Of a stretch of 64,000 nucleotides of DNA, positions 18,716 to 27,253 are shown piece after piece. The notes beneath the pieces are model-generated. The model was not told the origin of the DNA and searched no databases. It saw only the letters and a list, made by a program, of their open reading frames with translations. Both the position numbers and the translations under genes were made by a program. The DNA is from UBA1952 sp965246765 (lineage in GTDB: Bacteria; Bacteroidota; Bacteroidia; Chitinophagales; Chitinophagaceae): NCBI GenBank assembly GCA_965246765.1, contig CBDFFJ010000008.1, positions 124,001 through 188,000 of the forward strand. The letters run 5' to 3'. Each line of letters starts with the position of its first letter. The stretch's first letter is position 1.

Positions 18716-19471
18716 TTACTTCTTGAGGTTGGGAATGCTGCCTGTTTCATCAATGTTCAACTCTACAAGCCCAAGTTGAATGGCATACATTACCAGCCCT
18801 GAGCGGCTGCCGACATGAAATTTTTTGAAAAGACTATTTCGCAACCATTCTACGCGATGGTCAGTGACGCCCATCTTTCCCGCAATCGTAGTATAATTCA
18901 TATCGCTGCAACACAGACGCAGCATCTCAATCTCGTCCGGCGATAATTCGGGCAACTTCAACTTTTTTGCCTTCAATGCTTTAAACTGTTTTCCAAACTC
19001 ACTTTCTGCCGGCGTGTAGATTCCGTACTCGTAGATGTTGCGGATAGCCTTCTCCAAATCCTTTGGGCTACAATTCTTTCGCAGGAATCCGTTGGCTCCA
19101 GCGCGTACCATTTGCAATAAATAATAGTCAGTATTGTGGCCCGTCAATACCAGCGCATACATCTCAGGCCATTTTTCGCGCAACCTCACCAACGTGTCGT
19201 AGCCGTTTAGCACCGGCATGAAGATGTCCAATATGCAAATGTCCGGCATGGGCGCGTGGGTCTTTTCAAGCTGCTCAAGCGCCTCTATTAATTCCAATCC
19301 ATTGTCTGCTTGAAGTACAACCTCACAGCCTTCAAAAGTGTTTATAAAGCCGCTGATACCTGACCTCGTCATAACGTGGTCATCGGCAAATGCGAGCTTT
19401 ATCGCCAGTGTGCTTGTAGAGTTCAAGAGAGCCAAGTACGGATTGCGAGGATATTGAAAAGATTCCGCCAT
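18716..19471 (-). CDS. Response regulator, NarL/LuxR family
   Basis: A 251-residue protein with an N-terminal receiver domain (acidic pair D30-D31, phospho-acceptor D82 in CILDIFMPVLNG, then LTGHN and the Lys in FLRKN) and a C-terminal LuxR helix-turn-helix (LSPDEIEMLRLCCSDMNYTT, IAGKMGVTDHRVEWLRNSLF). First gene of a run of six minus-strand genes down to the RES gene. A palindrome AACAAGATTATTCTTGTT lies 36 bases upstream of the ATG (19507-19524), and related sites occur upstream of other operons in the element; this protein and the XRE protein at 22225-22614 are the two candidate binders. Confidence 0.9.
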   Translation of the reverse strand: MAESFQYPRNPYLALLNSTSTLAIKLAFADDHVMTRSGISGFINTFEGCEVVLQADNGLELIEALEQLEKTHAPMPDICILDIFMPVLNGYDTLVRLREKWPEMYALVLTGHNTDYYLLQMVRAGANGFLRKNCSPKDLEKAIRNIYEYGIYTPAESEFGKQFKALKAKKLKLPELSPDEIEMLRLCCSDMNYTTIAGKMGVTDHRVEWLRNSLFKKFHVGSRSGLVMYAIQLGLVELNIDETGSIPNLKK

Positions 19472-19506
19472 CCGGGGCGAATTTAATCGCTCATACTAAG
19501 GCATTT

Positions 19507-19544
19507 AACAAGATTATTCTTGTTGGACACTCAGAATAATCATG
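19507..19544. promoter_or_regulatory. Palindrome/composite operator copy A
   Basis: Perfect dyad AACAAGATTATTCTTGTT at 19507-19524; the GATTATTCT half is also mirrored by AGAATAATC at 19533-19541, so that 19509-19544 forms a 36-base composite that matches 26571-26606 at 33 of 36 positions. Located 36 bases upstream of the response regulator start. Confidence 0.65.
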
Positions 19545-19623
19545 TCGCTAACAAGAGTTTACTGAAGCTTTTCAGTTGTCGCGGTTTGAAATTTTAGCTG
19601 AGTGACATGAACAATAAACCATT

Positions 19624-20265
19624 CTATTTTCTGAATATTATCACCTTCTTCTTTTTCAGAAATGGTAGGTTCTGAACGTAATCAATGGGATAATATTCCA
19701 AAACACTACGGTCTGAAATACCGCGTTCGCCGTGGAAGGGGCGGCGAACTGGCGGTACTACCAACATGTTTTTAGAAGCATGGCGGATGGCCAATACAAT
19801 GAACTCAGTACAATAAAGGGAATTATTGGTAAGACTAAAATTGTAGTCGAATGTGACGGACGAATTGAATATGCTGTCAGTAAAATAAGCAAGCCGTTGT
19901 AGATTGATTTTTGACGTGTTTATTTTGAATACGCCAATTCTATCATTTGCAGTGGAATCACAGAATACGTCTAAGCGCTCTCTAAGCATCTTACCTGAAA
20001 TATTGTCTCCGCCTCCTAACATGTGGTAAACGTATGGCTTTCCGTGATAGACCAAGCACAAACCAACGTGGGAAAAGTTTGTATCTCTTAGAGAGTATTT
20101 TCTTATCAGAGAGCTTTCTTTACCAATTCCGTTACGAAAGATTATGTCACCATTTTGGACTGGTATCCCGTGAAAAAGAAAAGTTTGAGCAGCACTGCCA
20201 ACCGAATTCAATAGAGCCAACCAGAATAATCCTGCCCTAATTGATTTCTTGATAAGGGCGTACAT
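19624..20265 (-). CDS. YiiX-like permuted papain-fold (NlpC/P60 superfamily) enzyme
   Basis: A 213-residue secreted protein: signal peptide ending NSVGSAAQ, then NGDIIFRNG, FSHVGLCLVYHGKPYVYH (probable catalytic His in SHVG) and NSLYCTEFIVLAI (probable catalytic Cys), in the permuted order His before Cys typical of the YiiX/YebB family. These enzymes are thought to hydrolyse amide or lipid-linked bonds in the envelope. It overlaps the preceding lipoprotein gene by 29 bases. Position at the end of a three-gene operon with a Cys-rich secreted protein suggests a processing or immunity role, which is only inference. Confidence 0.75.
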   Translation of the reverse strand: MYALIKKSIRAGLFWLALLNSVGSAAQTFLFHGIPVQNGDIIFRNGIGKESSLIRKYSLRDTNFSHVGLCLVYHGKPYVYHMLGGGDNISGKMLRERLDVFCDSTANDRIGVFKINTSKINLQRLAYFTDSIFNSSVTFDYNFSLTNNSLYCTEFIVLAIRHASKNMLVVPPVRRPFHGERGISDRSVLEYYPIDYVQNLPFLKKKKVIIFRK

Positions 20266-20662
20266 GTGGCTTCTTATGTTTCCTGAGAAATGATGTGTCT
20301 GTTGTGGCCTTTATACTTGGGGTAAGAAATTTTGCAGAATTCAACTTGAATACTAACACAGTCGTTTTGTTCTGCTCAAGTTTTACGTCTGCACTGTTAC
20401 TGTTATATCGGTAGTTTCTAACGTAGATGTGATATGATTTTGGCTTGAGAGATGATATATCAAGGTATCTGTTTGGCCCAAGTTGACCTAACAATTGGTC
20501 ATCTGCGTAAATTTTTATTGGTTTAAGAAAGCCGGAAATCCCTCTTCTGAATATAACCAATCTTGCCGTGCCATTCTGTTCAGCGTGAGGATGGACGACT
20601 TGATACGTAAAGTGGCAAGAAGAGATGGACGCCCATAACAGTACGATATAGAAGTATCTCAT
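20237..20662 (-). CDS. DUF2846-like lipoprotein
   Basis: About 141 residues. The ATG at 20662 gives MRYFYIVLLWASISSC with a plausible lipobox Cys at residue 16; the longer open frame upstream overlaps the previous gene. The mature part ARLVIFRRGISG, IKIYADDQLLGQLGPNRYLD and SLKPKSYHIYV follows the pattern of DUF2846/PEGA-like small periplasmic domains. Seven bases downstream of the Cys-rich secreted protein gene and overlapping the YiiX-like gene, so one operon. Confidence 0.6.
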   Translation of the reverse strand: MRYFYIVLLWASISSCHFTYQVVHPHAEQNGTARLVIFRRGISGFLKPIKIYADDQLLGQLGPNRYLDISSLKPKSYHIYVRNYRYNSNSADVKLEQNKTTVLVFKLNSAKFLTPSIKATTDTSFLRKHKKPHVRPYQEIN

Positions 20663-20669
20663 AGCGATG

Positions 20670-21392
20670 CTAATGGCATGAAAAATAACTGCAACAACTA
20701 TAGGTACAACACCTTGCAACAGTAGAGCATAAGGCTCCAAAAAGAATTGTGACCGCGGGATTGGCTCCGCTGCCGAAAAAAGCAAAGGTTCCAGCTAAAG
20801 CATCAGTCAGCGCTACCTTCCAGCCACAACTCCAAAATGGGCAAGTACACGCTTTCCGTGAAGCGGTTCCTTTAATGGCTCTACTGCCCGTCCCGCCTTC
20901 TTGGTTAATCCACAATTGGGAACTCTTCAAAAGAATATCTGAATACACATTATTGTAAGCAGACTTTTCTTGTTCCGTAAGAGCTGCATACTCGGCTCCG
21001 TTCTTTGCGTTAGTGAGTATTGTCCTGATTTGGTTTGTGTCTGTTGGAGGATTTGCCTCTACAGTGTTACCTACGAGAGTAACTATGTTCACAAAAGCGT
21101 TAGACACATTAAACTTTGTCTGCAGTATGGGTACCAGTTGCTGCCATGTAGTTGAACCAGCAAAGTCAGTAGCAATGGCCGCCGAACTAATGGTTGTGTC
21201 TCCAAGATTATGTTGCACGACATAATCGTGTCCAACCTTGTCCGCAGCAGCATAGGTGATGCCTTGGTGAGTGTTATAATACTCAATGATGTTCGTTACG
21301 ACCGCATTGTGATGATCGCCAATTGTTTGCGCAATGGTAGGCACACTAATGCAACTTAGCAAAAAGCAAATGCAGATTAGGAAAGACTTCAT
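20670..21392 (-). CDS. Secreted protein with hydrophobic, Cys-rich C-terminus
   Basis: 240 residues from the ATG at 21392: signal peptide MKSFLICICFLLSCISVPTIAQ, a helical middle part, and a C-terminal segment of about 60 residues starting KACTCPFWSCGW, continuing through a Gly/Ala-rich hydrophobic stretch (ALAGTFAFFGSGANPAVTIL) and ending with CCTYSCCSYFSCH. I do not recognise the family. The tail looks like a separate module, possibly a membrane-active peptide. First gene of an operon with a DUF2846-like lipoprotein and the YiiX-like enzyme. A composite operator copy lies about 170-200 bases upstream. Confidence 0.65.
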   Translation of the reverse strand: MKSFLICICFLLSCISVPTIAQTIGDHHNAVVTNIIEYYNTHQGITYAAADKVGHDYVVQHNLGDTTISSAAIATDFAGSTTWQQLVPILQTKFNVSNAFVNIVTLVGNTVEANPPTDTNQIRTILTNAKNGAEYAALTEQEKSAYNNVYSDILLKSSQLWINQEGGTGSRAIKGTASRKACTCPFWSCGWKVALTDALAGTFAFFGSGANPAVTILFGALCSTVARCCTYSCCSYFSCH

Positions 21393-21558
21393 AAGGAAAT
21401 ATCTTGTCCTAACTAATAGCGTAGTAGGATGAACCGAAGCGCTTAGGATTCCAGAATTTACTATTAAGGCCTGGATAGATGATTGTGTGGTCTTTGAAGC
21501 ATTCATTGGATTGGGATTTTGGCATCCCAAAGCTGAGTTTTCCATTTCAATGGAAAAG

Positions 21559-21594
21559 CACGGTTATTCTGGTTACGCACTAAGAATAATAGTG
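21559..21594. promoter_or_regulatory. Composite operator copy E (divergent)
   Basis: A 36-base diverged copy of the composite found at 19509-19544 and 26571-26606: CACGGTTATTCT ... AGAATAATAGTG. The similarity to 26571-26606 extends leftwards over AAAGCTGAGTTTTC, so the repeated unit is about 65 bases (21531-21597 versus 26541-26609). Upstream of the Cys-rich secreted protein gene. Confidence 0.5.
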
Positions 21595-22224
21595 TTTCCA
21601 GCAAGATTTTTCTGAAAGTTTGGGTTCCCGCGATGGAATCTTTTCGTTGTTAATAAATCCTTGTTACTCCACTCGCAGTTACGAATTTTCAGTTGGCGTG
21701 TCGTGAGCAATGCCTTACCACTTCACCAATTTGAACAGAATGAATGAGCTTTCAAAAGGCATTCTATTGACGCGTAATCTATTTTTAATGGTGCTCAGTA
21801 TGGTGACCTTGAGGGAAGTTTTTTAAGATCGAAAGCAAGGAAGACAACGAGAGAAAATTGGGTTGACTTTCGCAATACAGACATACAGCTAAAAGGCACG
21901 CACACAGTTATGCGACTAAGATGAAGACTTTGCAGTGCCATGAGGAAGAAAACTTGTTGCAGGCAGTCACCCTCGTTACTGCCGATTATTAAATGAGCCG
22001 TAAAATGGACGACTTAGGTATAGGTTGTGTAATGGGGAAGAAATTACTTATATGCTGCATGCCGGGTAATTTCCATACGAGAATCGGGTTGCGATTTGTC
22101 CGTGTTGAAGTTTGCCAATCCAAAAAGCATTCGCACCTCTGTTTTGAATCTTACTAACCATTGAGAGGTCTTTCCTTCGCTGGATAATGCAACTCATAAT
22201 CCTATGAATTTGTGACTTCAATTC
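21595..22224. other. Non-coding region between two minus-strand genes
   Basis: About 630 bases with no open frame that looks real on either strand. A+T rich. I see no tRNA, strong hairpin or repeat other than the composite copy at its left edge. Confidence 0.5.
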
Positions 22225-22614
22225 TTAGTTCCCTTCGCTGTTGCACTTCTTCAAGAACATCTTGTACATGTCCAAGTATTTCTGCTCATTAAACGCTGCC
22301 AGCTTTTTATAAAATGTCAATTCATCCTCACCGGTCGCAGCATCATAGGGCGTATCGTTTGCTGTCACTGATGCTTTGGCCTTGAAATAGGACACAGGTG
22401 CGCCATCATACGACAGTATCTCATTCAATAGCTGAGTTGGGTTAATCTTGAACAGCGTTGCTATTTCCACCAAAAGTTCAATAGTCAGCGGTTTTTCGCC
22501 GCCTTCAATTTTACTGTACTGCGGGCGGCTGATTCCGAGTTTATCAGCTAAAACATCCTGCTTCCAGTTATGCTTTACCCGCCATGTTCTTAGAGCAGTA
22601 GATAGGTTTTCCAT
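22225..22614 (-). CDS. XRE-family transcriptional regulator
   Basis: A 129-residue protein with an N-terminal HTH_3 domain: LRTWRVKHNWKQDVLADKLG, then ISRPQYSKIEGGEKPLTIEL and LVEIATLFKINPTQLL. The C-terminal part ends in an amphipathic helix (FYKKLAAFNEQKYLDMYKMF), likely for dimerisation. The ATG at 22614 is chosen because the domain starts right after it. A perfect AACAAGATTATTCTTGTT palindrome lies 47 bases upstream (22661-22678), so autoregulation is likely. Confidence 0.85.
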   Translation of the reverse strand: MENLSTALRTWRVKHNWKQDVLADKLGISRPQYSKIEGGEKPLTIELLVEIATLFKINPTQLLNEILSYDGAPVSYFKAKASVTANDTPYDAATGEDELTFYKKLAAFNEQKYLDMYKMFLKKCNSEGN

Positions 22615-22660
22615 ACGGTGATAGGCAAGGGCAAGAATAGCTTTTATCAGAATAGAGAAT

Positions 22661-22678
22661 AACAAGATTATTCTTGTT
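22661..22678. promoter_or_regulatory. Palindrome AACAAGATTATTCTTGTT, copy B
   Basis: Perfect 18-base dyad in the divergent region between the XRE regulator gene (minus, start 22614) and the lipoprotein gene at 22862 (plus). Same sequence as 19507-19524 and 37775-37792. Confidence 0.7.
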
Positions 22679-22861
22679 GCCAGTCTCGTATGATGGATTA
22701 CAGCCGGAACAAAACGTTCTGATTTTGAGAACTTAATGTTCGTCTTCTGTGTCTCGCAGACCTCTGTCTAATCAGACCTTTGTGTCGCAAAAGGCCAATA
22801 GCTGGGATACGCCGAAACCCATCAAGAGTAGGCATCAATAACACTTTAAACATCTCTAACC

Positions 22862-24100
22862 ATGAGAAAACAAATTCTTTCAATAACTGCTCTTTCAGTT
22901 ATGCTGATGAACATTGTCGCCTGTAAAAAGGAAGACAGCATGACGCCGACGCAACCGCTTAGTACATCTTCGACAGCTCATTCCACAGCTCGTGTTTTCA
23001 ATGAAAATTTCGCTGAAAACGTGACACCTGTTTCACAACTCGTCCTGAACCCAGAAGATGCGGAAGACGAAGCAGTTAATAAGGTAACACTTCACCTTTC
23101 CGCTGGTCTTTGCGAAGTGATGAAAACCCCTACATACGCAACGTGGATTGTGCAGCAGGCAAATGCGCAAACTGATAACGAAGTGCTGTTTACAGAACTT
23201 TTCCAGCAGTTTCCGGAGACGCAGACTATTATAGAAAACACTCCTGACCCACTCGGACAACTAACAGGCACCCCGTATGCACAGCTTGAATCCCAACTCC
23301 AGCATACAAACATTACCTATAAGCCGAGCATCTTCTTAGCAAATGCGGGCGAGGTTGATGCTACTAAACTGGCCTTAGTATCCCCAGCTATTGAGGTGGA
23401 AGACCGTGAAGGTGTTGCAGTGGATGCCTATTTCGCGTGGCGTCTCCAAAGCACCGGAGTTCCAGTCGCAGTAAACGTTACAGAAGCTATGGCCCTTAAC
23501 ACGACTGTACCAATTCTATCAGTTGGCCTACGTCCTGGAGCAGTAACAGTAACTTCAGGCACAGCAACTGCAAAGACAACTGGTTCAGGGCCGACTCATG
23601 GTGGTTATAACATGGACTTCTTACAAATTAATCACCGCTACGAAGGCTCAGGCGCTTCAGAGTTCTGTATTACAGCGGCGGCTTATAGCTCCTCGGCTGG
23701 TGCTTGGCTCAACGTCCTTCAAGATGGGCCTGCCAGCACGTTATATGATTGGAAAAATGTTATGGACGTTTCCAAAAATGATATTGGCAAGAAGGTGTAT
23801 CCTAGCGACGCTAATAAGAAGTGGTTCACCAACGTTGGATCAAATGGCAGCACGGCATTCTATAATACTTATGAGCGTGACTGGATTAATACCAATAAAG
23901 ACTTGGGTAGCGTGACTATGTCAGGCCATACACTACAACTTAAAGGGCATCGCAAATATTCAGACGAGTGGTACGGTTTTGACCCATCATCTCTTAGCAA
24001 TAGCAATAATTCAGTTGACTGGAATACGCTCAATTTAGGATACTCGACCAACACAAATAACAACTCTAAGGGTTATCTGGATATGAAGTACGTTCCATAA
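22862..24100 (+). CDS. Large lipoprotein of unknown function
   Basis: A 412-residue protein with a type II signal peptide MRKQILSITALSVMLMNIVAC and lipid attachment at C21, followed by KKED. A Thr/Ser-rich linker and a helical part (residues about 60-150) precede a C-terminal domain rich in Gly, Asn and aromatic residues (GGYNMDFLQINHRYEGSGAS, YERDWINTNKDLG). I do not recognise it. It is followed by a strong hairpin and then by an outer membrane protein gene; the two may form a surface pair. Confidence 0.7.
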   Translation: MRKQILSITALSVMLMNIVACKKEDSMTPTQPLSTSSTAHSTARVFNENFAENVTPVSQLVLNPEDAEDEAVNKVTLHLSAGLCEVMKTPTYATWIVQQANAQTDNEVLFTELFQQFPETQTIIENTPDPLGQLTGTPYAQLESQLQHTNITYKPSIFLANAGEVDATKLALVSPAIEVEDREGVAVDAYFAWRLQSTGVPVAVNVTEAMALNTTVPILSVGLRPGAVTVTSGTATAKTTGSGPTHGGYNMDFLQINHRYEGSGASEFCITAAAYSSSAGAWLNVLQDGPASTLYDWKNVMDVSKNDIGKKVYPSDANKKWFTNVGSNGSTAFYNTYERDWINTNKDLGSVTMSGHTLQLKGHRKYSDEWYGFDPSSLSNSNNSVDWNTLNLGYSTNTNNNSKGYLDMKYVP

Positions 24101-24134
24101 TCTTTGTCCCTATCAATTTACAAAACTTCAATTT

Positions 24135-24162
24135 CCCGCCCAGCCAGATACGGCTGGGCGGG
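24135..24162 (+). terminator. Strong GC hairpin between two plus-strand genes
   Basis: Perfect 11-bp stem CCCGCCCAGCC / GGCTGGGCGGG with a 6-base loop, followed by TTTA. It lies 35 bases after the lipoprotein stop and 17 bases before the next start, so it is a terminator or a partial attenuator between the two genes. Confidence 0.8.
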
Positions 24163-24178
24163 TTTAAAGTAAAACGAC

Positions 24179-24826
24179 ATGAAAAACTTTGTTGCGACAA
24201 TTATGTTATTGCTGCCATTTCAGGCAATTGCCCAAAAGACTACGCTATTCACAAATGCCTTGAGCTTGGAATATAATGACGTCAGCATCGGACGAAATTT
24301 CAACTTTACCTATCATCATGGTTTAACCAAAACATGGTTCGTATATGGTGGTATCAAGTATCATGTCAATAGGATTGGAACACCGGACAATCAACATAAC
24401 ACATTCACGAAACGTTTTTACGCAGAGAAACAAGCTCAGCATTTCGGCTTTAAATTAGGGATAGAAAAAGCAATATATCGTTCGCCTACTGCGGAATTAT
24501 TTGGATTCTATGACTTCCAATTTACTCGCGCTATAATTCGTCACACAGATTATTCTCCAGTTGGTTACGACACGTCGGGAAATGTCTTGTACACCTATGG
24601 AACTTTCCTTTTTGGCCCAATTAATGCCTATGAGAATACTTTTGGATTGGGGGCCAGATTTAAGCTTACCAATAAATTGTTTCTTAAAGGATTTATCAGC
24701 GGCGGTGCGATGCTGTTGACCTATAATATGAATGATTTTGACCACCACACTGCCTTAAGTGGTTCAGGAACAGATTTGGAATTTATTCGGATGTTTGGAG
24801 TGGGAATTGAGTTTAAGCTGAAGTAA
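24179..24826 (+). CDS. Outer-membrane beta-barrel-like protein
   Basis: A 215-residue protein with a signal peptide (MKNFVATIMLLLPFQAIAQ) and alternating amphipathic strands (TWFVYGGIKYHVNRIG, HFGFKLGIEKAIY, AELFGFYDFQFTRAII, NTFGLGARFKLTNKLFLKG), ending EFIRMFGVGIEFKLK with a terminal charged/aromatic strand. This pattern fits a small OmpW/PorV-like barrel, but no family signature is clear. Directly downstream of the lipoprotein gene. Confidence 0.7.
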   Translation: MKNFVATIMLLLPFQAIAQKTTLFTNALSLEYNDVSIGRNFNFTYHHGLTKTWFVYGGIKYHVNRIGTPDNQHNTFTKRFYAEKQAQHFGFKLGIEKAIYRSPTAELFGFYDFQFTRAIIRHTDYSPVGYDTSGNVLYTYGTFLFGPINAYENTFGLGARFKLTNKLFLKGFISGGAMLLTYNMNDFDHHTALSGSGTDLEFIRMFGVGIEFKLK

Positions 24827-25054
24827 CTTCAACTTCCAACAGTTTTATCAAGGACAAATACTCTCAGGTTGCCTATTACGGGATAGGTGTCCTGCACTTT
24901 GTCTTTGTTCAGTTCAAGTTTATTCCATTAGCTGTATCTCAATAAGGAATAGCTAATGGCCATAAAATAGGTGGACCAATTTAGCTCACATCAATTGTAA
25001 TTTTCCACTGAAATATACCGACGACGACCTTCCATAGTATTTCAATTGAGATCC
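24827..25054. other. Intergenic region between convergent genes
   Basis: A small stem-loop CCTAT / ATAGG (about 24872-24887), flanked by GGACA and TGTCC, is the only structure I see; it could serve as a weak bidirectional terminator. No gene. Confidence 0.3.
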
Positions 25055-25696
25055 TCAGTTGCGAAATAAACTTTTCTCAGGGTGTACGTTAAACATAATT
25101 ATTTCCATTTTTTTATTCTCAATCAACAAATAATCTGCGTCAAGTAGCTCATCCTTATATAGGCTATCGCAAACAGGGCATACTTCTTTCAAGAATGCTA
25201 TTTTATTCAAGGCGCCATCGTTTGATTTTGAGGTCGTATGTAAAACATACAGAGGGTAGCGAGCAAATGCAGTATTCAGCATCAACGCATTCATTCTGTT
25301 TGGAACTTGAGATAATGCAATCGGTATAATGTGCTCCCCTTTTTTTGCCGCACTATCGAGTCTATGAAGATTGGGCGGCGTCCCCCCACATCCGGGAAGA
25401 TATAAATAGACTATATAAATGCTGCCTTTTAACATTATTTCTTTTAAATCTTTCGGTTCTATTACTTCAATAATGCGTTTCCCATTATCAGCAGGAATTT
25501 CATTTTCAAAATTGCTTAATTTGAAATTTTGAAAAATGAATCTGGCCGTGTCTATGTTGTTTTTATGGCCTCGTCCAAAGGATATTGGTTTTTTATATAA
25601 CCAAGTGGTTCCGTCTCGACGTGTCAGTTTAGTCAAACAGCTTTCGAGAACAAAGACAGCACACACAGAAAATATTAAAGTAGATGGCAATTTCAT
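25055..25696 (-). CDS. Lipoprotein with possible thioredoxin-like fold
   Basis: A 213-residue protein with MKLPSTLIFSVCAVFVLESC and a lipobox Cys at residue 20. The strand SIYIVYLYLPGCGGTPPNLH resembles the strand-turn region of thioredoxin-like proteins with one Cys, and a later VCPVCDSLY adds a CxxC pair. Function unknown. Preceded on the minus strand by a lipoprotein gene with a 30-base palindrome between them. Confidence 0.6.
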   Translation of the reverse strand: MKLPSTLIFSVCAVFVLESCLTKLTRRDGTTWLYKKPISFGRGHKNNIDTARFIFQNFKLSNFENEIPADNGKRIIEVIEPKDLKEIMLKGSIYIVYLYLPGCGGTPPNLHRLDSAAKKGEHIIPIALSQVPNRMNALMLNTAFARYPLYVLHTTSKSNDGALNKIAFLKEVCPVCDSLYKDELLDADYLLIENKKMEIIMFNVHPEKSLFRN

Positions 25697-25716
25697 TATA
25701 CTTCCTTTAGATGTAA

Positions 25717-25746
25717 ATTAAGCGTCGGACGCGTCCGACGCTTAAT
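25717..25746. terminator. Perfect 30-base palindrome between lipoprotein genes
   Basis: ATTAAGCGTCGGACG and its exact reverse complement meet at 25731/25732, flanked by A/T tracts. As RNA it would make a long stem with A/U ends, so a bidirectional-looking terminator or attenuator between 25755-26276 and 25055-25696 is the simplest reading. A protein-binding dyad is the alternative. Confidence 0.6.
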
Positions 25747-25754
25747 TTAATATT

Positions 25755-26276
25755 CTACTGGAAATTGACAGTTAATGTTCCGTAATAGGAATACGTGTGA
25801 TTATGATAAACGACGGTTCCAGGACTGGCAATATATGGATACTGACCGGCGAGGATTGTAAGACTATCGGAACCGTAGCTCATAACCAAATCATCATCAA
25901 CATATAGGGTGGCATCTACTGACACATCATCATCAGGTTGATTCAGTACATACAGCGTTCCTGAACCGTCATTTAAGTCTTTCAAAATTGCGTTCCGCTG
26001 TTCGCTTTCATCAGGACCATCATCTACGCGCCCAAAGCACAACCCAAAGCATCGCGTGCAACCACAATCTTGGCCTCCATTCTTTTTCTTCTTACCTGCG
26101 CCGCGATTCATATTAAGGGCGAGTCCTACATACCCCCCATCAAGCTGCCTCGCAGTTGCTGCGACGCTGTGATGCGCTGGTGTTGCATTGGATTGCCCAT
26201 CTTGTTTTTTTGTACAGCTGACAATTAAAATAATTGCTAGCGTTACAACTACAATGTAGGTCGTAAGATGTTTCAT
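25755..26276 (-). CDS. Small lipoprotein with Cys cluster
   Basis: A 173-residue protein with MKHLTTYIVVVTLAIILIVSC (lipid Cys at 21). The mature N-terminal part has a basic stretch followed by QDCGCTRCFGLCFGRVDDG, a CxCxxCxxxC cluster that might bind metal or form disulfides. The C-terminal half is beta-rich (SVDATLYVDDDLVMSYGSDS). Not recognised. A composite operator copy lies about 295 bases upstream. Confidence 0.6.
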   Translation of the reverse strand: MKHLTTYIVVVTLAIILIVSCTKKQDGQSNATPAHHSVAATARQLDGGYVGLALNMNRGAGKKKKNGGQDCGCTRCFGLCFGRVDDGPDESEQRNAILKDLNDGSGTLYVLNQPDDDVSVDATLYVDDDLVMSYGSDSLTILAGQYPYIASPGTVVYHNHTYSYYGTLTVNFQ

Positions 26277-26570
26277 ACGTCAAGATTAGATGTATTGCCA
26301 TGAATGAATCCCAAGAATGGCAACGTCTTGGAATTATCTTCCTCGCTTTTAGGGATTAGCTGTCAGATACCATTGAACCCCTCACCGCATTTATTATCCC
26401 GCCCAATAAGAAAGCGGCAAACTAATTACATAATAGCGTTTCTGTTTTTCTATATAAAATAATTTTAACCTACTTTATTATGAGCGATATCGTCTGCTTT
26501 TGGATACGCTTTGAACGGTTTATTCATTGTTTCACTCATCAAAGCTGAGTTTTCAAATTCAATGAAAAAA

Positions 26571-26606
26571 CACGATTATTCTTGTTGGTCACTCAGAATA
26601 ATCGTG
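26571..26606. promoter_or_regulatory. Composite operator copy D
   Basis: A 36-base inverted structure CACGATTATTCT ... AGAATAATCGTG. It matches 19509-19544 at 33 of 36 positions and shares about 65 bases of flank with 21531-21597. It lies between divergent transcription units. Confidence 0.65.
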
Positions 26607-26907
26607 TTTTCATTAGGATAATCCTGAGTTGTTTGCATTGTTTCTAAAACAATCAACTAAAAGCCTCCGCAGATGCAGTACTGATTCTTCCCGGCATCAG
26701 TTCAAAATTGCGACTACTATTGTAGTTGCTAAGGCCGTAAGCAGCTAAATGTTAGGTTGTTTGTTCAGCAATATTTCTATGGCTGAGAGAAAGCGCTGTT
26801 TCAATAGAATAGTGTGGTAAGCATACTTGGAGACTCAACAAAAAAGCAATAGCACACCTAAATAAGAAATATTCTGTTTGGAATAAGAAAAATCTTGGGT
26901 CTGAACC

Positions 26908-26921
26908 AGAATAATCTTGTT
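26908..26921. promoter_or_regulatory. Half-palindrome copy F
   Basis: AGAATAATCTTGTT, followed by CCATCGCA and CAAGCTTTG. Read on the minus strand it aligns with 37752-37797 over about 45-55 bases (AAAGCTTG..ATTC......TGCGATGGAACAAGATTATTCT), so it belongs to the same dispersed repeat. Confidence 0.5.
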
Positions 26922-27253
26922 CCATCGCATTTTGGGAATAACAAGCTTTGTGCCGATGGATGGAGCTATGGGATACAGAGCTCTTGCTTAATTAGGCACG
27001 TTTAAGTGCTTGAAAAGAAATTGGTTTGCCTTCGAACATTTTCCGTTAGGCTATTCATCCTGGATTTGAATGAGCTGCGTCCGCGGATCGACCTCGTGTA
27101 GTATATTTTTATTGAAAGAAAGAACGGCACATACAAAAAGATAGTTCAACCTATATACTCAATTGAGCAGAGGCATATAGTTGTTATTTTTAGCAATTCT
27201 ACTTAAATCACTTGGAACGCGCTAAAACGGAGCTAAAACGAAATAACAGACTT

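Larger units (their letters stand above)
26277..27253. other. Non-coding region with repeat copies, before the radical SAM operon
   Basis: Nearly 1 kb without a credible gene. It holds the composite operator copy D (26571-26606) and half-palindrome copy F (26908-26921). The sequence upstream of the radical SAM gene is very A+T rich; I cannot name a promoter with confidence. Confidence 0.5.

Noticed and set aside
22700..22800. Short direct repeats (AGACCT.TGTCT type) as a CRISPR-like array
   Set aside because: Only two to three imperfect units with no regular spacer length and no cas genes.
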